This document shows positions 52,495 through 64,000 of a stretch of 64,000 bases of DNA, in pieces. The stretch covers positions 3,731,107 through 3,795,106 of the forward strand of contig NW_008706746.1 of NCBI RefSeq assembly GCF_000327385.1. The letters are read 5' to 3'. The translations under genes and the position numbers were made by a program. This DNA is from Lottia gigantea (taxonomy: Eukaryota > Mollusca > Gastropoda > Lottiidae). Position 1 is the stretch's first letter. The number at the start of each line of letters is the position of its first letter. The notes beneath the pieces were generated by a model. The model was not told the origin of the DNA, did no database searches, and saw only the letters and a list, made by a program, of their open reading frames with translations.

Positions 52495-52690
52495 AAAGTT
52501 TTCCGAGAGGTTTGGGGTGGGGGATGCCTTAACTGCCCCCCCCCCCTTTGACGTTTGACCCTGCAGAAGTACTTGGCTGGCTACGGGCCTGCCCCTTCGA
52601 CCAGTACCCAAAAAGATGTGCGCTCCCCCCCCCCCCACCTGTTTGCAAAACGGATCGCCGCCCCTGCACAAACGGTTGATGAAGTCAAGG
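52495..52690 (-). repeat. G/C-tract-rich non-autonomous repeat fragment
   Basis: On the minus strand it reads GCAGGGGCGGCGATCC, a 12-13-base G run, then GGCAGGCCCGTAGCCAGC, then a second long G run. The combination of a GGGGCGG start and a GTAGCCAGC segment resembles ends of dispersed DNA elements in invertebrates. Overlapping open frames are glycine- or proline-rich artefacts of these tracts. Confidence 0.45.
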
Positions 52691-55600
52691 CGAGGTATCA
52701 TCAACACTGTCCAGAATATGTTAGGATGTAGCTGTAGAATGTTGACGATTTGCGATATCTGTAAAAAGGAGGGAATTGTCCAAATTCGGAAAGAAAAAAA
52801 CAAGATATTCAAACCAAAATGTGTCAACAATTAAAATAAGATTAAGGAGGGCAATAGTGACCGAAATACATACATTAAACTTGATCTCATCCCTTAATAT
52901 ACCATTTACTATAACAACTATCAGATTTTATCAAATTTTAGCGAATCAGCGTCAAGATTTTCACTTTGTCCGACATCTTGAATATGCCACGTGATATGAT
53001 GGATATAATTAGAAATATAAATGATAGATTAGCAGGCTTGTGTGAATAACGTGTATGAAGATTTGAATAGAGGATTGAAAAAGACCACCGTCGTTCTGTT
53101 TCTGTGAGGACGATACCTTGAGATAAAGTTTGATAATACTGAATATGATTTTATAATTAGATGTAGCCCGCAAGACTCTCTATATCAACAAAACTGAAAA
53201 GAAAAAGCAGGATTTTGACGCAACCGATAGCCCCACCAATAGAACACTACTACTGGAAACAATTCTTTAGTTTCCAAGCAATAAAAGGATGTGAAATGAT
53301 AAACACAGTATATTTTATACAGTTTCTTTTGTTTCCATTTCAATATGTAGCTACTTGTATCTGAAAGACAAGAATAACAAATCATAAATGGTAAGGTACA
53401 CCTTCAGTCGGTTATAAAACGAATTTTGTATGGAATAGGAAGTGAAGCATTGAGAAGCTACTATCTCTTGGTATATACTAATCAAATACTAATCCCTTCC
53501 GTCTTCTGTTAAAGTTAGTGTCTCGGACTATTAGACAAAATGCTCTTTAGTAATGTTTTGGTCAACAGTATCATCATATATAACACCTCGATTCTTTTAA
53601 ATGTATTATTAAAAGAGAACTTTCAGATGTTTATAATTTCGTTTTCTTTTCATATCTCATCCCCTATAATTTTAAACAAACATGAAAGAGGGCTCTGATC
53701 ATATGAATATAGGTTGATTTATATTTTGTATTTGGGCTCCATCCAACGAAAAGATGTGTATTCTGTGCTTTCGAGATACTTATTGACCACCATAAGTTGC
53801 TGTTGTTATCTGAGCACCATACTGCATCGACACTACAAATAAACTTGCAGTCCCGTGTCTTCAAATATTCAGACTGTAACCTTATTATATTTTCATCGAA
53901 CTGGCTAAAGGATGAACTTAAGGATTTATTAATTTTTTCTGTGTCGTACTGCCAAAACAGTATTGATAATAAAAATATTATTCGAAATTTTGAAACATTA
54001 GGCAAGAAATGTATATAATGGATTAAGGAGGTTGATATTGATATGTTTAATCAGTTATAGATCACTTCTCTAATTACTGAAAGGTTGACAGTACAAAATA
54101 TTTGAAAACTTAACATTCTATTCCGATTATTTATCATCAAAATCAACCCAGTTCTCAATGGCTTAATTCAGTTTAAAATTAACAACAGATTTTGATGTCC
54201 ATTTGACAAAATAATACATGACTAAATCTATCTATTATAAACATAATTATCTTTGATTTAAATGATCTTATTGACAAAATACTGCCAAGACCCCAGTATT
54301 CATGTATCAACTCTGATTGTGTGGTCGTTTTATTTAGAATAAGACCTTTTATTGCCAAATAACAAACTCTAATCCTTCTAATGCTTCTCATATTTCTGGG
54401 ACTTTTCATCAAGTCAGCCTCACCTGGGTCTCTCATATCCAGTATAAAATTGCCAACTAATCTGTTTCTAATTATTGTCACTAATACCTTTCATTCACCA
54501 CATTTCACCGAGAAGACAATTTAATCGTTACTGCTCCAGGTTGTCGCCAATGTTAAAATCTTATGTTGCCTTCAAACGTTCTAACAAACAATAATACCTT
54601 TTATTTCAAAACAAGAAACCCTTAATACATATTGATTCTCTAGAAATAAACTAAAAACTGTGACCGATTGTTCTTAAAAATCATTTTTGAAACAGATTTG
54701 TATGAAACTTTTGGGAAAGTTCTATTAAATAGTTAAGTCATTGCAGTTGTGAATTGTACTTGTAAAATCATATCAATACAATAAGCCACGTTTTTCTTTT
54801 CAATAAAATATATGCTGAATTCCATCACGATATTTGAAAAAATGATTAAATCTCTATAAACTGCCAAAATTAATTAAGGACCTTTTCCACATCTTTGTTC
54901 TACATTAATTTTTTGTAATCTGAGGAGATCGCCAGGTTCGAATTTTTCGAGATTTTATGCGCAAATATTGATACTTTTACCAGGTTTTCATAATTATTAG
55001 AAATTGGATCAGATTGATTTTAAACTTTAATAAACTTAAGACCAAACTAATTTCCCACTGTAGCAGTCATGGGAAAGATTGAATCAATGAAATTCAGAAT
55101 ATTTCGAGCTTTGGAGATATGGGATATTTTTATTAGGTCTGCTCTGTAATGAAATGGTTAATTATACCTCAAATGCATTGTTATCAGAAAATTAAAATTT
55201 TTACTATTCCTTGCAGGTGTTGTTTTGTAACTTCAGCACTCTGTGGAGTAACATCATGTTATGGGCTCAATCCAACGTGTTCTGTTCTCACGTAGTTGCA
55301 AATTTTCAATGTTCAATGTTGCCATGACAAATCTTTCTCAACAAATCTGTGCTTCAATGACCACCACTTTGATTCTACAAAAAAATCGTACCTGTGATAT
55401 GCATGGCTAAATTGTTGAGCTGGTCAGGGTCTGAGACAAAACAATGCCATTTTCGACAATGTTAACACGCTTTATGTCCCATTCTGACTACAACGTCTAT
55501 ATTTTCCCATAATGCGCTCTGTCTAAGATTGTTATAATCATATAACTTTATATATTAGGAAAATATGCAAAGATTTCCACTAATGTGAAATAATGAGCGA

Positions 55601-56360
55601 TCATATAATAATAAAACATCCCACTAAATCCATAGAGTATACAAATTTGAGAATTTGATACCACTTGTGTCACAAATTCACCCCCAAATAAGTTGAAAAT
55701 ATAATAGTTTTGTTGACAGGCGTAAAGTTTATCTCAAATTAACAATAGTTGATGGTAGGTGGGGGACACATCAAGCCAAACAGCCCTACATCACACACAA
55801 ATCACCATGCTTGATATCACAACGGGGGTTTCCTATATCTTGTTTTCTATTTACATTTCTTTATTAATTCTTTACATTTTTCTCTAACGTTTTGTAAATT
55901 ACGAATGCTCTGAGATCAAACTTGTCCTAAATGCTAATGATATGGCGGTTCTAACATTTATATTAAATTCAGACGGGAGAAACATTATGCTTACAATTCC
56001 ATATTTTCGGATATGTATCATTTATTATTATTCGTTGAATCTCAGATTATCATCATCTTCAAATTTTGAAATTCGAATTCATTTGTTCGGATCACATTTC
56101 TTAATAATAAAACATAAACAAAAATAATTAAATTTCAAAAGAAAGTTTTTTTCTTAAAGTAAAATATTACATTGATATATAAAAAATTTCGATGTCGAAT
56201 GCTGCCATCTTGAAACTACTTTGTTTTTTGATTCCCTAACAAACCAAAAGTTTTAAAAAAATAACGCCGAAACAATCGTGTAGATATATTTAACATTGTT
56301 TCACTGAAGGTGCCGAAAACAAAAATCTCTACCAGAAAACAACTAGGTGTGTTAATACGA
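52691..56360. other. Intergenic DNA upstream of the forkhead gene
   Basis: No exon, RNA gene or defined repeat supported. This is the nearest place to look for FoxQ2 regulatory elements, but I see no clear motif cluster before about 56,370. Confidence 0.4.
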
Positions 56361-56371
56361 TCCGACTTGCA

Positions 56372-56700
56372 ATTGGTGATCAACAATACTGCAAACTGTA
56401 GAAAAGTTTGTAGGAAGCCGTGGAAAACGTCGATCTGCTATTGGCTAAGCGGTGATTATTGACTGATATCATGGTATTGTAAAGGATGAGTAATCGCCTG
56501 ATGAAGTTTGAATACAAGCCATTATAATACACCATTCACGTTTATTATCAAACAGAATAGACCAATGATAAACTAGCGATTCAACACGCACCGTCAACTT
56601 CTATAGAATTCACTGTGAATATTCAGTGATTGGGCGGGACGGACTGGGGATTCGTATAGCTGACAGTCCTAATTATCTAACGCTTCATGAAGTTTATAAG
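56372..56700 (+). promoter_or_regulatory. FoxQ2 core promoter region
   Basis: Four CCAAT-type pentamers occur: ATTGG at 56,372, CCAAT... as inverted ATTGG at 56,440, direct CCAAT at 56,562 and ATTGG at 56,629. The last overlaps a GC box, GGGCGGG, at 56,632-56,638. TTTATAAG at 56,693-56,700 is a TATA-like element and would set the start of transcription near 56,725, about 50 bases before the ATG. The spacing of GC/CCAAT, TATA and start codon is consistent with a TATA-type developmental promoter. Confidence 0.5.
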
Positions 56701-56773
56701 CAGTGTACTAATATTAGAAAAACGACAGTAGTTGTCAGTGAGCTTGGGTCCTCTAACAATTGTCATCTTCAAC

Positions 56774-58084
56774 ATGTGTAGTTCGAATTCAGGGACAATT
56801 TTACCTTATGGTTTGAAGATACCAACACCGTCACCGTATTTCCCGTTTGCACCAGGGGTTGGAAATCTGCCACTAGATGTTCAAAGATCTCAACTGTGTG
56901 ATTATGCTGCTAGATTACAGTACGGATTACGAGGATATCCAGGACTTGGAATTTCGCCGTACCATGCCCATCTTCCAGATCCGTACACTCAAGCGTATCT
57001 GTACAAACACGATCTAAGAGCTCGCTACATTCAAGAGGAACCAAAGCCAAGTCAAAGTTATATTGGACTTATTTCCATGGCTATTCTCGGCTCCAAAGAT
57101 AAGAAATTAATACTTAGTGACATTTACCAATGGATACTAGATAATTATGCCTACTTTAGAACTCGTGGACCAGGTTGGAGGAACAGTATTCGTCATAATT
57201 TATCCTTAAATGACTGTTTTATTAAATCAGGGAGAAGTGCTAATGGTAAAGGACATTATTGGGCAATTCATCCAGCTAATTTGGATGACTTCTCCCGGGG
57301 TGATTTCCGGAGACGACGAGCTCAGAGAAAAGTGAGAAAACATATGGGTTTAGCTGTACCGGATGATGAAGATAGCCCTAGTCCATCACCCTCATCCACA
57401 CCTGTTAATTGGCAAGGTTCGTACCAAGATGATAAAGTCGACGAAATAAAATTAAGCGAGGTCGTAGAGAACACGTCAAAAATTGAAACTGGGTGTTCGC
57501 CCGCTACTGGTACGGGAAACGGACCGCCAGCTAAGAAGCGTCTGTTTGATATGGAAAGTATATTAGCACCCGACAATCATCGAGGGTCTCAAATAACACT
57601 ACAAAATGAAAATAATAACTTAGATGATGGCGAATCCGAGATCGAGATTGACACAGATAGAGAAACAGTCGACGTGTGTGAAATTGACAGTCAACACTCC
57701 AACGAAGAAGCTCCCTTGTCACCAAATTCAACCCCTTCTTCTCCAATGGAAGATGGAACGCTTTCACCAAGAGTTCATTCTCAAGACGACGCCGAACCAG
57801 GAGAAATAAAACCGGAATCGTTTTCGTCAACGTCGAAATCCGAACTGTGGTCTATCGGAAATGTATTACACGGCCGACCCAGTGCTTCCCACCACCATTT
57901 ACCAACACAAGCTCCATGGGATGCTTATGCTACCTATATCTATCCAATGTTATCTTCATCTTACTCCGTCGTACTACCAGGAACTACGTCTATTTCCGCA
58001 GAAGCTGCGTCAAGATGGCGAGAAGCTATGTACGGAACTTCATCTCAACGACCAAAGTCGCCAAAAGAGGAGAAAAGCGAATAA
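56774..58084 (+). CDS. FoxQ2: FoxQ2-family forkhead transcription factor, single exon
   Basis: An uninterrupted 436-residue frame. The forkhead (winged-helix) DNA-binding domain spans about residues 90-183: KPSQSYIGLISMAIL, the turn SDIYQWILDNY, recognition helix WRNSIRHNLSLNDCFIK (135-151), then GKGHYWAIHP and a basic end RRRRAQRKVRKHMGL. The SYIGLI start, RSANGKGHYWAIHP and RRRAQRKVRKH are features of FoxQ2 rather than other Fox classes. RLFDMESIL (256-264) matches the EH1 motif that binds Groucho/TLE corepressors, and LWSIGNVL (358-365) resembles it. The C-terminal half is acidic and Ser/Pro-rich. FoxQ2 proteins act in the nucleus and in many animals pattern the anterior/apical larval territory. 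The frame extends upstream to a TTG, but the first ATG (56,774) is the proper start. Invertebrates often have several FoxQ2 paralogues; which one this is cannot be told. Confidence 0.9.
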   Translation: MCSSNSGTILPYGLKIPTPSPYFPFAPGVGNLPLDVQRSQLCDYAARLQYGLRGYPGLGISPYHAHLPDPYTQAYLYKHDLRARYIQEEPKPSQSYIGLISMAILGSKDKKLILSDIYQWILDNYAYFRTRGPGWRNSIRHNLSLNDCFIKSGRSANGKGHYWAIHPANLDDFSRGDFRRRRAQRKVRKHMGLAVPDDEDSPSPSPSSTPVNWQGSYQDDKVDEIKLSEVVENTSKIETGCSPATGTGNGPPAKKRLFDMESILAPDNHRGSQITLQNENNNLDDGESEIEIDTDRETVDVCEIDSQHSNEEAPLSPNSTPSSPMEDGTLSPRVHSQDDAEPGEIKPESFSSTSKSELWSIGNVLHGRPSASHHHLPTQAPWDAYATYIYPMLSSSYSVVLPGTTSISAEAASRWREAMYGTSSQRPKSPKEEKSE

Positions 58085-58601
58085 CAAAAAAATTCCTAAC
58101 CGATGTGTTTGAAAAAACTGAAAACTAGTGAGATTTATTATTTAATTCAACTGAAAATCTGTGATAAATTTAACACTATATATAAAAACACAAGCACATT
58201 CTTCTGTCTCAAATGATTCCAATGTAAGAAATGAGATGTTTAGATCTTTGTGAATTATTTCCCAAAGGACATCGTTCAAGGTAGGCTAAATGTTGAGATT
58301 TTTGTCTTTAATTTAATTCTATTTTAAAATAGAACTTAATATAGTGCGATTGATTGACAGTTTTAGTTCATGTTGGATTCCCGTATTTTTATTGTTTTTC
58401 TTCTTATGAGGTTAATTTAAATATCATTCAAATGAAATTAATTCGATTTTTGATATAGGAGAAATGTATTTTTAAACAAGGTTTAATTTATTTTGATAAA
58501 TTTCTATTATTTATAATTAAAAACTATATAGTACTATGTTATATATCTCAGTGTCCTCAATGCATGTGGCATAACGTGTGTATTTTCTAAAATAAAATAA
58601 A
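58085..58601 (+). other. FoxQ2 3' untranslated region
   Basis: A+T-rich sequence after the stop codon with overlapping AATAAA signals at 58,591-58,596 and 58,596-58,601. The exact cleavage site is not visible, and earlier or later sites are possible. Confidence 0.4.
58591..58601 (+). terminator. Candidate FoxQ2 poly(A) signals
   Basis: Two overlapping AATAAA hexamers about 510 bases after the stop. Being in A+T-rich DNA they are only moderately informative. Confidence 0.4.
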
Positions 58602-61600
58602 TATAAATTGTTAAAAATTCGGGAATGCAGATATAAATGTTAGATATTATATTATATAAATAAATATTATGTATAAATTTATTATTAAGCATTAGTGTGC
58701 TATTTATAATATTAATAAATAGTTGTAAGATTTATTACAGTCTTTTACATTTATTTCAAGAATATAATTCAAAATATTTCTCTTTTTGCAGAAGATTTAT
58801 GCTAAATTTCACTACAAATTCCAAAAAAGGAAAGCACTGATACACCTGCAGGGAAATCTTTCAAATTTTACTGTAAAAGCAGATTTGTTTGTATTTTAAC
58901 TTGACGAAGAATGGATGAAACTATTAATGAAAACATTCATAATGTATTTATGATGTCGCATGGTTTAATTGCCAAGAATACAAGAGAATTGTTTTATTCT
59001 GAATGACGGAAATTACACGATCAATATATACGCCGAGTGTTTTAAGTAAACAATAAAAACTACTGAATAAGCTGAATATACTAAATGCTTCAATGATGCA
59101 ACATAATCCTTCATTCAAACTGCTACAAAACGTGTATTATAGATCGGTTTTGGTTCAATTCGCGGGGTCGGGCAAACTTTGTTGGCCATTTATCAAAGAA
59201 TGTTAAATTATTTAATATTTGTTAGATGAATATTATTACTTTTTTCGCATTCGATCCACACTTTCTAATAAACGCATTCGAAAAAAAAAATTCTAAGTTA
59301 AAAAAGAATTTAAACTGTATAGTTTTCTCTTTTATTGAAAGTATATAAACATCATAACAAACAACAATACCATAATTTCAAAATAATTCATTTTATTGAG
59401 AAATTTATATTTGTCGACTTCGCTAAGGCTTTCGACACAGTGTACATACTTTAAAGACGGCAAATAGTAACTAATTGAGAAAATATTCAAAACTTTTATG
59501 ATTATGGGATATTTTATTTCATATTACAATAAGGAAACGATTACAATATAAATCAATTTTACAGTGGTTAAGAAAAATAAATTGATCTTTCGTTTCGAAT
59601 TTTAACCTCAAATATTCTATGATATAATTTTGATGCTTAAAAATATTATTTTCATAGTCATAGAGATCAAAGGTTTTAGATCAATAACAATATTTTGTGG
59701 CTTGATCATTTTATAAAACAAACTAATTAGTGAATTAATATTGTATATACAAACTGTGAAATATATAATATAAATGTTATTTATCATATTTCTGTATTTC
59801 TAATCAACAACTGGTGCGTGTCTCACTGGTTTATTCATTACTAATTAATTTTCATATTTCAATTAGTAACTTTCATTTGATATTCGCCGCATGATAACTA
59901 ATTATTTTTCACAGATATTTTATAATATTTACATTCTACAATGTCCTTTCTTTTAAAGTATTCTTAAAATGACACCGTTGTTAACGAAGAAGTTTTTGAA
60001 AAACACAGAATTATGATGATATTGTAAGAAATTGTAGAAAATTTCAGTATAGTGGGATAATATTTTATTTTCGATCTCTATAAGGTTTACCACTTATATT
60101 GCATACCTAAAATATTATGAAAATATAAAACTGATAAGAAGAACACATGCGTAGAATAAAACATTCAAGAAGATTTATAAAGTGTAATATATTTTGATAT
60201 AAACAATAAACTTATAACACTGAACACAAGTTTTATTTAAAAATTTTATAAAAAAAAAAAATTTTACTTCTATAAAATATAATACTTAATAATACTTTTG
60301 AATTGTACACAGAAAAAAGCTTCAAAGTATTTTCTTAAAAATTAACCATGAAGTACAATAGCCATTATTAGATTTGGTAATTTGGTATTTGGACTATCTG
60401 AAAAAATTAGTTAACTGACTGACAAGTTCCTATAATTTACTAAACAATAATCAAAATAGCATCCAAAATTATCTTTACTTTGACCTTTTCAGAAAACTTG
60501 TCTTATTAGTGTCAGCTAGACACGCGACAGAAAAACATCGTTTATTTTGTCAACTTTCAATTATGTTCACGCAATGATGTTGCTGCAAATTTACGAGTTA
60601 ACGACCCTTTAGACATTTTATGATTCTTTCATGCCGAATATTTACTTTTAAATACTAAACATAATTAAAATACTGTTGTGGTAATTTAATTACAATCAAT
60701 ATTTTATTCTTTCAAGTGTAACGTAATAAAACCACAAGAGTTCAATCCAAGGCAACACTACCAAAAGAACACGTATACATGTATAGCCTACGAATCCAAG
60801 GCATGATTGTTCATGAACAGGGAAACAAATTAAACAGTGCTCACACACATCCAGATATGTTAATAATGTTTAAATAACGATAAAAAGTTTATAAAATGTA
60901 ACAAATCATCGATAGAAACAACAAAATTAATATAGTAACAGAGACAAAACAAACGATATCAAATCAATGTTCAACATGAATTTATTCGATTTTCAGGGAA
61001 ATATGATAACACACATCGATCGTCAAACTGACATGATTCGTAAACAAAATCCACGCATATTTATAATCAGAAATGAAATGAAATGAATCCTACTTTTATA
61101 ATCAGAATTATTCATAATTTTAGAATACATAAAACATATCAAATTATTATTGAAAAAAAAATATTATCCCCAATTACGCTTTCTTGCGTTGACCATTTAA
61201 TGGCCATATCTATCGTAGATGGTAAAACAGACCGATTGCGAATCACTTTAACCTTCATGACCACAGCAAAAAATCTTCAGCAAATAATTCCCTTCATTAC
61301 TACATATTATAATCATTGTGCGACCAATGTACCAGTAATTCTGAAAAAACACCATAACGCTCTGCAAGATAAATACCCACATGTTTATACCAAAAGAATT
61401 AATGCGTCCATGTAGAATAAAAATCATTCAGTCCATGGCCCACTGTATTTACTTTTGTGTCAAATCTTTTTATTCCGTTAGTAATAGGTCAAAAGGTTAC
61501 AGTACTTAATATCAGGATAATGAGCGCTAATAGGTCTATATATATTTTTTTTAGATTATTTTTAACAAGTTTTTGCTTTTTTGATTTGAATTTCCAGAAC

Positions 61601-64000
61601 CGAGGAAAAAACAAGATTTTTATTTAATCATAACAATTTTTAACTATTGTTTACACTAACTATCTCATCCTTTTGTTTCCTAGGACAGTGCGTTTTTGAG
61701 AATACTATTCTCATCTCACTCTAACACAAACTCTCATAGCATCATTCTTGAATTTAACACTGAAATAATAAAAGAAACAAGCAGAGCGATATATTTATAA
61801 ATCATTATTTGAAATCTCGAATTTCGAATTTAAAAGGGGTTACATGTTTAAAATCTATTACTGTTTATCCAGGCATACTTCAAATCTAAAAACCATCTCA
61901 TCATATGTCAAAACAGAGACCCCTTATTTTTACGTGATATTTAAAATTTATCAATGTTCAAATTCTGAAGCATTTGTAAGAAGTAACATTACAAATCTGA
62001 AAACATTTACTAGTATGTTTCAAATCTATCAAAGTGGACATATATATTACAATTATTGTGTAAATTGTAACACAGGCATAATATATGCAATTCCAATCGG
62101 ATTCAAACCTCAAAGCTTAAACATTTCATATTTATTGATATCATATCGATTATTTTGGCCAAGTTTAACTTTATTTGAACTTATATCAATCTTTGTTTAC
62201 AAATTTTCATCAACCATTAGCTGACTGTATAGTAATGAAGTTTTGCTGTTCACTAATGGTAGTAGGAAATATTTAATGACGCTCAATAATTAACAACATT
62301 TATAGGCTGTTTTTATCAATATTTAGAGGGTGTCTAAATCATATTATAGTCACCGAACTGTAATAAAGTATCTGTCTATCTATCTATATATAAATATTAT
62401 TGATTAGTAATAAGTGTTTATGTCTATTTATTCATATACAACGTACACATTATTTTGGTTTAAGTCAGAGATCAGAAAATCAGGCTTTTTGCAACATATT
62501 AAATATCACGAAGCAAAAATTATTTCTTTCTATTTAGCGAAGAATAATGCTCCAATGTAGCTTGACTAAATGAAGACCAAGATGTCTCATTTCTGTGACG
62601 GTCCATGACCCGAAGAAATTATTCTTTAAATCTTTTGCTTGATAAACTATGTTAACCAATCCTTGTTAAAATTTGCTTGCAAAATAAGAAATGTTACATT
62701 ATCAATAACCTGAAATATTGGATTATAATTAAGACTTTTATAAGCTTGAGCTTTCATCTGAAAATCAACAGGTTACCCATGAGTCGAGAATACAGACTTT
62801 TGGTTGTTATTGTCTGAGAAATAGGCTAGTTAGCTCTTGATACATAATAACCCCTCGATTTTTACTCACTTTGTCCGGGGGAGCCGTATGTTAGTTTCCG
62901 TACTCTAAAGGTACAAGTCAATGTCGCAGTTAAAGTTTCAAAATGTCCCCCATTGTTCACAGCGTGATGTGGTCCGTCATTTCTAGCTTAATAATTTGCG
63001 GAAAAAATTCAACAAATTGGATTCATTTCAATTTATTTATTGGAGCATACTTTCTTCTCTGCAGGGTGTGTGTATTGAATATATCCAACAGTTTACATAG
63101 CTGTATTTCGTTAATGTTTATACCGCGGCTTTTAACTTCAACAAAACAAGCTACAAATTGATGACAAATATCATAAAATCACTCACAAGAGCAGGATAAA
63201 TAGTAAAATAATATTCCCTTAGCATCAGACATTAAGAGTAAAGAGCTGAAAGTATGATATGATAAATGTATTCAACTTGTCACTCAATACAAAGACTATG
63301 TATGTTTATTTGGACATTATTAATTGAATCACATCAGTTTTAATCTATTTATTACACTAACTATATCAAACTTATTATTCTCTGGGGATTTCATCTTGAT
63401 TTGTTTGTTTATAAACTATTTATATAGATTTACGTTAATCTCATAGTATTCTTGTTAGTTCTTCTACACATTTTGGAACATCCTAACTTCTTCTCTGAAT
63501 TTTCAAAAGCATTCAAGAAAAAAAGCAATCGGAATTCTAAAAATTGTTATTAGGGAATCATGATGTTTTTGGCAATAAGTGTTCCTGGTACACCAAGCGT
63601 TGCCATAATTTAAGGAGGCAAATATATTTTAGTCGAATTTTCAACTTTTAAAGTAGTCCCTTCTTGTACAGGTTTAAAGGTTGTTCCAATGACTGGATGA
63701 ATTGAAGATTTTCAAAAAGAACTGAGTGCACATTCGCCACATATGTTTTACATCATTATGCCCCCATTTGCGAAAAATGAAAATGATAGTTTAAAAGATG
63801 GCAACTCTGTCCGAACTCGCTCGAATCAAACTTCATATCTGTCCGTCAAATAGAAAGGTACATCAAGACAATAATAACTGTTGATTTATAGCAGTGTGAT
63901 ATACCATCAACAAACCATAATATTTCAATATGGTGTAAAAGTTAAAAGTTAACAAAGTTTAGAAAATCATTTGAGATCAAACAAAGTTATCTGATGTAGA
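58602..64000. other. Gene-poor A+T-rich DNA
   Basis: No supported gene. The longest open frames (61,083-61,415 and 61,844-62,224) are rich in Ile, Tyr, Asn and Thr, as expected of A+T-rich DNA, and show no domain. A GTCTATCT simple repeat lies near 62,370. The reverse-transcriptase scrap at 59,410-59,454 is listed separately. Confidence 0.4.
59410..59454 (+). mobile_element. Tiny reverse-transcriptase motif A scrap (LINE)
   Basis: Encodes FVDFAKAFDTVYIL followed by a stop. FVDFxKAFDTV is the palm motif A of non-LTR retrotransposon reverse transcriptases. Only about 45 bases are recognisable and the flanks have decayed. Confidence 0.45.

Noticed and set aside
56732-56773. Upstream extension of the forkhead frame by 14 codons starting at TTG
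   Set aside because: TTG is not a usual animal start and the first ATG at 56,774 lies suitably behind the TATA-like element; the extension is 5'UTR.
57531-57830. 99-codon minus-strand frame inside FoxQ2
   Set aside because: Antisense shadow of the forkhead coding sequence.
61844-62224. 126-codon Ile/Tyr/Asn-rich frame as a membrane protein
   Set aside because: Low-complexity translation of A+T-rich DNA with no start context or domain.
1-64000. CRISPR array, rRNA, microRNA of a well-known family, or LTR/Polinton-type element
   Set aside because: No regularly spaced repeats with unique spacers, no rRNA core sequence, no known animal microRNA seed in a hairpin, and no capsid, integrase or LTR pair was seen; an animal genome would not carry CRISPR in any case.

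Overview
The window is animal nuclear DNA. It is strongly A+T-rich, genes are split by spliceosomal introns with GT-AG borders, and intergenic stretches are long and full of short non-autonomous repeats. The genes (a spiralian-type FoxQ2, a TIR receptor with no LRRs, an invertebrate 15-PGDH-like enzyme) and a dispersed repeat rich in (GTCC)n suggest a mollusc, perhaps a gastropod. That placement is inference. A run of 50 Ns shows it is a draft assembly.

Layout. 1-5,020: no host gene, but degenerate repeats, a 39-bp hairpin joined to a ~160-bp tandem repeat (2,899-3,301) and a LINE reverse-transcriptase remnant (about 4,028-4,171, minus). 5,077-8,788 (+): a seven-exon short-chain dehydrogenase of 255 residues whose NAD-binding and catalytic residues fall at the same numbers as in human 15-hydroxyprostaglandin dehydrogenase; a small TA-flanked MITE sits in its last intron. 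9,223-12,853 (-), convergent with it: a six-exon gene for a 676-residue type I membrane receptor made of signal peptide, three 12-cysteine EGF-like cassettes separated by Ser/Thr-rich linkers, one membrane span and a complete TIR domain. All five introns are phase 1. This is the most unusual gene in the window. 14,395-19,015: a repeat cluster, including a 2.1-kb nested direct/inverted (foldback-like) structure with 521-bp arms, a pair of 147-bp direct repeats around a second copy of the MITE interior, and a palindromic MITE.

19-56.4 kb: about 37 kb with no gene I can support. It holds simple repeats, G/C homopolymer tracts, a 26-bp minisatellite, two CpG-dense patches that stand out from the A+T-rich background, one possible isolated first coding exon (45,714) and the sequence gap. 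56,774-58,084 (+): a single-exon FoxQ2-family forkhead gene with a promoter containing CCAAT, GC-box and TATA-like elements. 58.6-64 kb: A+T-rich DNA with only a scrap of reverse-transcriptase sequence.

How the genes relate: the prostaglandin-inactivating-type enzyme and the TIR receptor are tail-to-tail neighbours and could both serve inflammation-like signalling, but adjacency is the only evidence. FoxQ2 is separated from them by the long gene-poor tract, which may include its regulatory DNA.
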